DNA from: Holacanthus passer
Lineage: Eukaryota; Chordata; Actinopteri; Pomacanthidae
NCBI GenBank assembly: GCA_025331565.1
Contig: JAFREQ010000014.1
Location: 10,590,001-10,654,000, forward strand
Direction: 5' to 3'
DNA length: 64,000 bases
The notes beneath the pieces were generated by a model, which was not told the DNA's origin, made no database searches, and saw only the letters and a program-made list of their open reading frames with translations. The first letter of the stretch is position 1, and every line of letters starts with the position of its first letter. Below, one piece after another: positions 62,630 to 64,000 of this stretch. The position numbers and the translations under genes were made by a program.

Positions 62630-63220
62630 GGTAAGCATTAGGCTGCAGGTTTTAGATGATTAAACTCTTGTTTTTGCCTCTGAAAACACTGACTAATTGC
62701 TAAAAGAGATCAATTTGGAAAATGTTATGTTTAAATCAATATAATTAAATTTACAGCACTTTAATGACTTTGTAGCAAATTTTGAAATGAAAATTGAAAT
62801 GAAGTCATTTTAAGAATCTCTAAGGACAGCAGACATGCGGCGTTGATCTACAAAATACTAATGACAGGCAGGACACAATCATAACATTTTATTAAGGTGT
62901 GTGTTGCATCCACCATGCACATTTGACTTCAAATACATTAGGATGAACTACATTTTACTCTCCACGTTTGTAGGGAGATTAATGCAGAAGAAGCATAGTT
63001 TTGCACTCTTGCAAAATTGAGTAATAGAGGAATCGGAAAAGCCATCATCAGGACAAAAGATAAAAAAGGATCCATGGACAGAGCAGTGTGCATGATCCTT
63101 TTTTATCTTGCTTTGAAGAAGACATTGTTTTCCCATCTCCTCCTCTACTTCCTTCCTCTTCTCTCCTCCCCCTGATGTCAGTGACTCCTCATCAGGGACC
63201 ACATTAAAACTCAATCAATT
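62630..63220. other. Non-coding, nothing recognised
   Basis: AT-rich, no gene or element recognised. Confidence 0.55.
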
Positions 63221-63236
63221 ACACACACACACACAC

Positions 63237-63268
<32 letters not shown>
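63221..63268. repeat. (CA)n with CATA interruption
   Basis: CA runs at 63221-63239 and 63250-63268 joined by ACATACATAC. Confidence 0.97.
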
Positions 63269-64000
63269 CTCCCAACAACTGTCTCTCTATGTCATTCCTG
63301 GGCTTAATGCCAGCATCTCTCTCCCAGTCTCTCTCTGCGCAGTCTTGTCCTCATCTCTCTCATTGTGATCCTGTGGCCTTGTTGGCCCTGGCATTCAATT
63401 TAGCTGTCATCCAGATGCATCCCTCTCTGCGCACACACACACACGTGCACATTCACACACAGATGGATTTCCTGTCAGGACAGTTTGAGACCAATCAGAC
63501 TGTGGTATTGGAGCATGCCCAGATGAGGGCTAAAGGCCATCAAGGGACCCCCCACACAATGAAATGCTCCCTTTAATCCTAGACACATATAGTAACACAC
63601 AGATGCACAGACACACGCGCACTAATGCAGGCATGCCAAAAGTTATATATGTCATAAAACACAAAAAACAGAAGAAGAAACACATGCACAATCAATTTTT
63701 TTAAAAACTGCACTTTTTACTTTTAAGCATGCATGCGTATGTATGAGGAATGCAGAGAAGTCTTCTCATGTGGTCATGTGTTTGTGCTAAGTTGCCTTTA
63801 GGCGCCATCAGGATGTCACACAATACGGCTAAGCCCAGGTCCCACAGGAACTGAACAGTGTCTACTCAGTTTCCAAGAGCCAAACAGAGAGCAGAAAGAA
63901 AAGGAGAGGAGTGGCAGAGGTACAGAGAATGACAGACACAAAAAAGTGAGTGACACAGATAAAGAAAGATCGACAGACACAAAAAAGAGAAGGTTATAGA
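63269..64000. other. Non-coding to the window end
   Basis: CA patches lie at 63431-63444 and 63610-63620, and purine-rich sequence from 63880 on. The short frame at 63289-63576 has no recognisable domain. Confidence 0.55.

Overview
The window looks like about 64 kb of non-coding vertebrate nuclear DNA, most likely from a spiny-rayed (percomorph) teleost. The evidence is AT-rich sequence with frequent (CA)n/(GT)n microsatellites, no bacterial-style gene packing, and many degraded copies of repeat types typical of teleosts: L2-like LINE fragments and tails, a tRNA-derived SINE, hAT-like miniature elements, a sushi-like Ty3/gypsy remnant, and an unclassified repeat that I know as abundant in acanthomorph genomes. 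The clade is inferred from memory of these families; no database was searched.

I see no host protein-coding gene. Almost all open frames are short and are chance frames, or come from microsatellites (His-Thr or Cys-Val runs) and purine/pyrimidine-rich tracts. The only recognisable coding remains belong to retroelements: a broken LINE reverse transcriptase and C-terminal region on the minus strand (21208-22440), a shorter LINE C-terminal end on the plus strand (25781-26210), and a gag-like N-terminus inside a short LTR element on the minus strand (35631-36739). The stretch is either a gene desert or a large intron. Three small candidate exons with good splice signals on the plus strand (13620-13648, 27928-27960, 52535-52669) are listed as hypotheses only.

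Layout: 1-480 CA repeats, a purine-rich tract and a possible regulatory patch; 0.5-10 kb LINE tails, a SINE and old repeat fragments; 10.7 kb one end of a hAT-like element whose relative lies at 32.6 kb; 14.7 and 16.9 kb two copies of the acanthomorph repeat; 18.4 kb a hAT-like MITE; 21-26 kb two LINE fragments; 26-31 kb CA repeats, a SINE and a third acanthomorph repeat copy; 32.6-33.1 kb a hAT-like element; 35.6-36.7 kb the LTR remnant; 38-40 kb a LINE tail, a 122-bp hAT MITE with perfect target duplication, and a Tc1-like terminal fragment; 40-58 kb mostly featureless with GA-rich, GT and GCGT tracts; 57.8 kb a TTAA-flanked MITE; 58-64 kb featureless apart from a (CT) tract and CA repeats.

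I found no new multi-gene system. The best-supported observations are the structurally complete hAT MITE at 39073-39194, the other elements with definable ends and target duplications, the two-copy hAT-like family, and the short gag-bearing LTR element.
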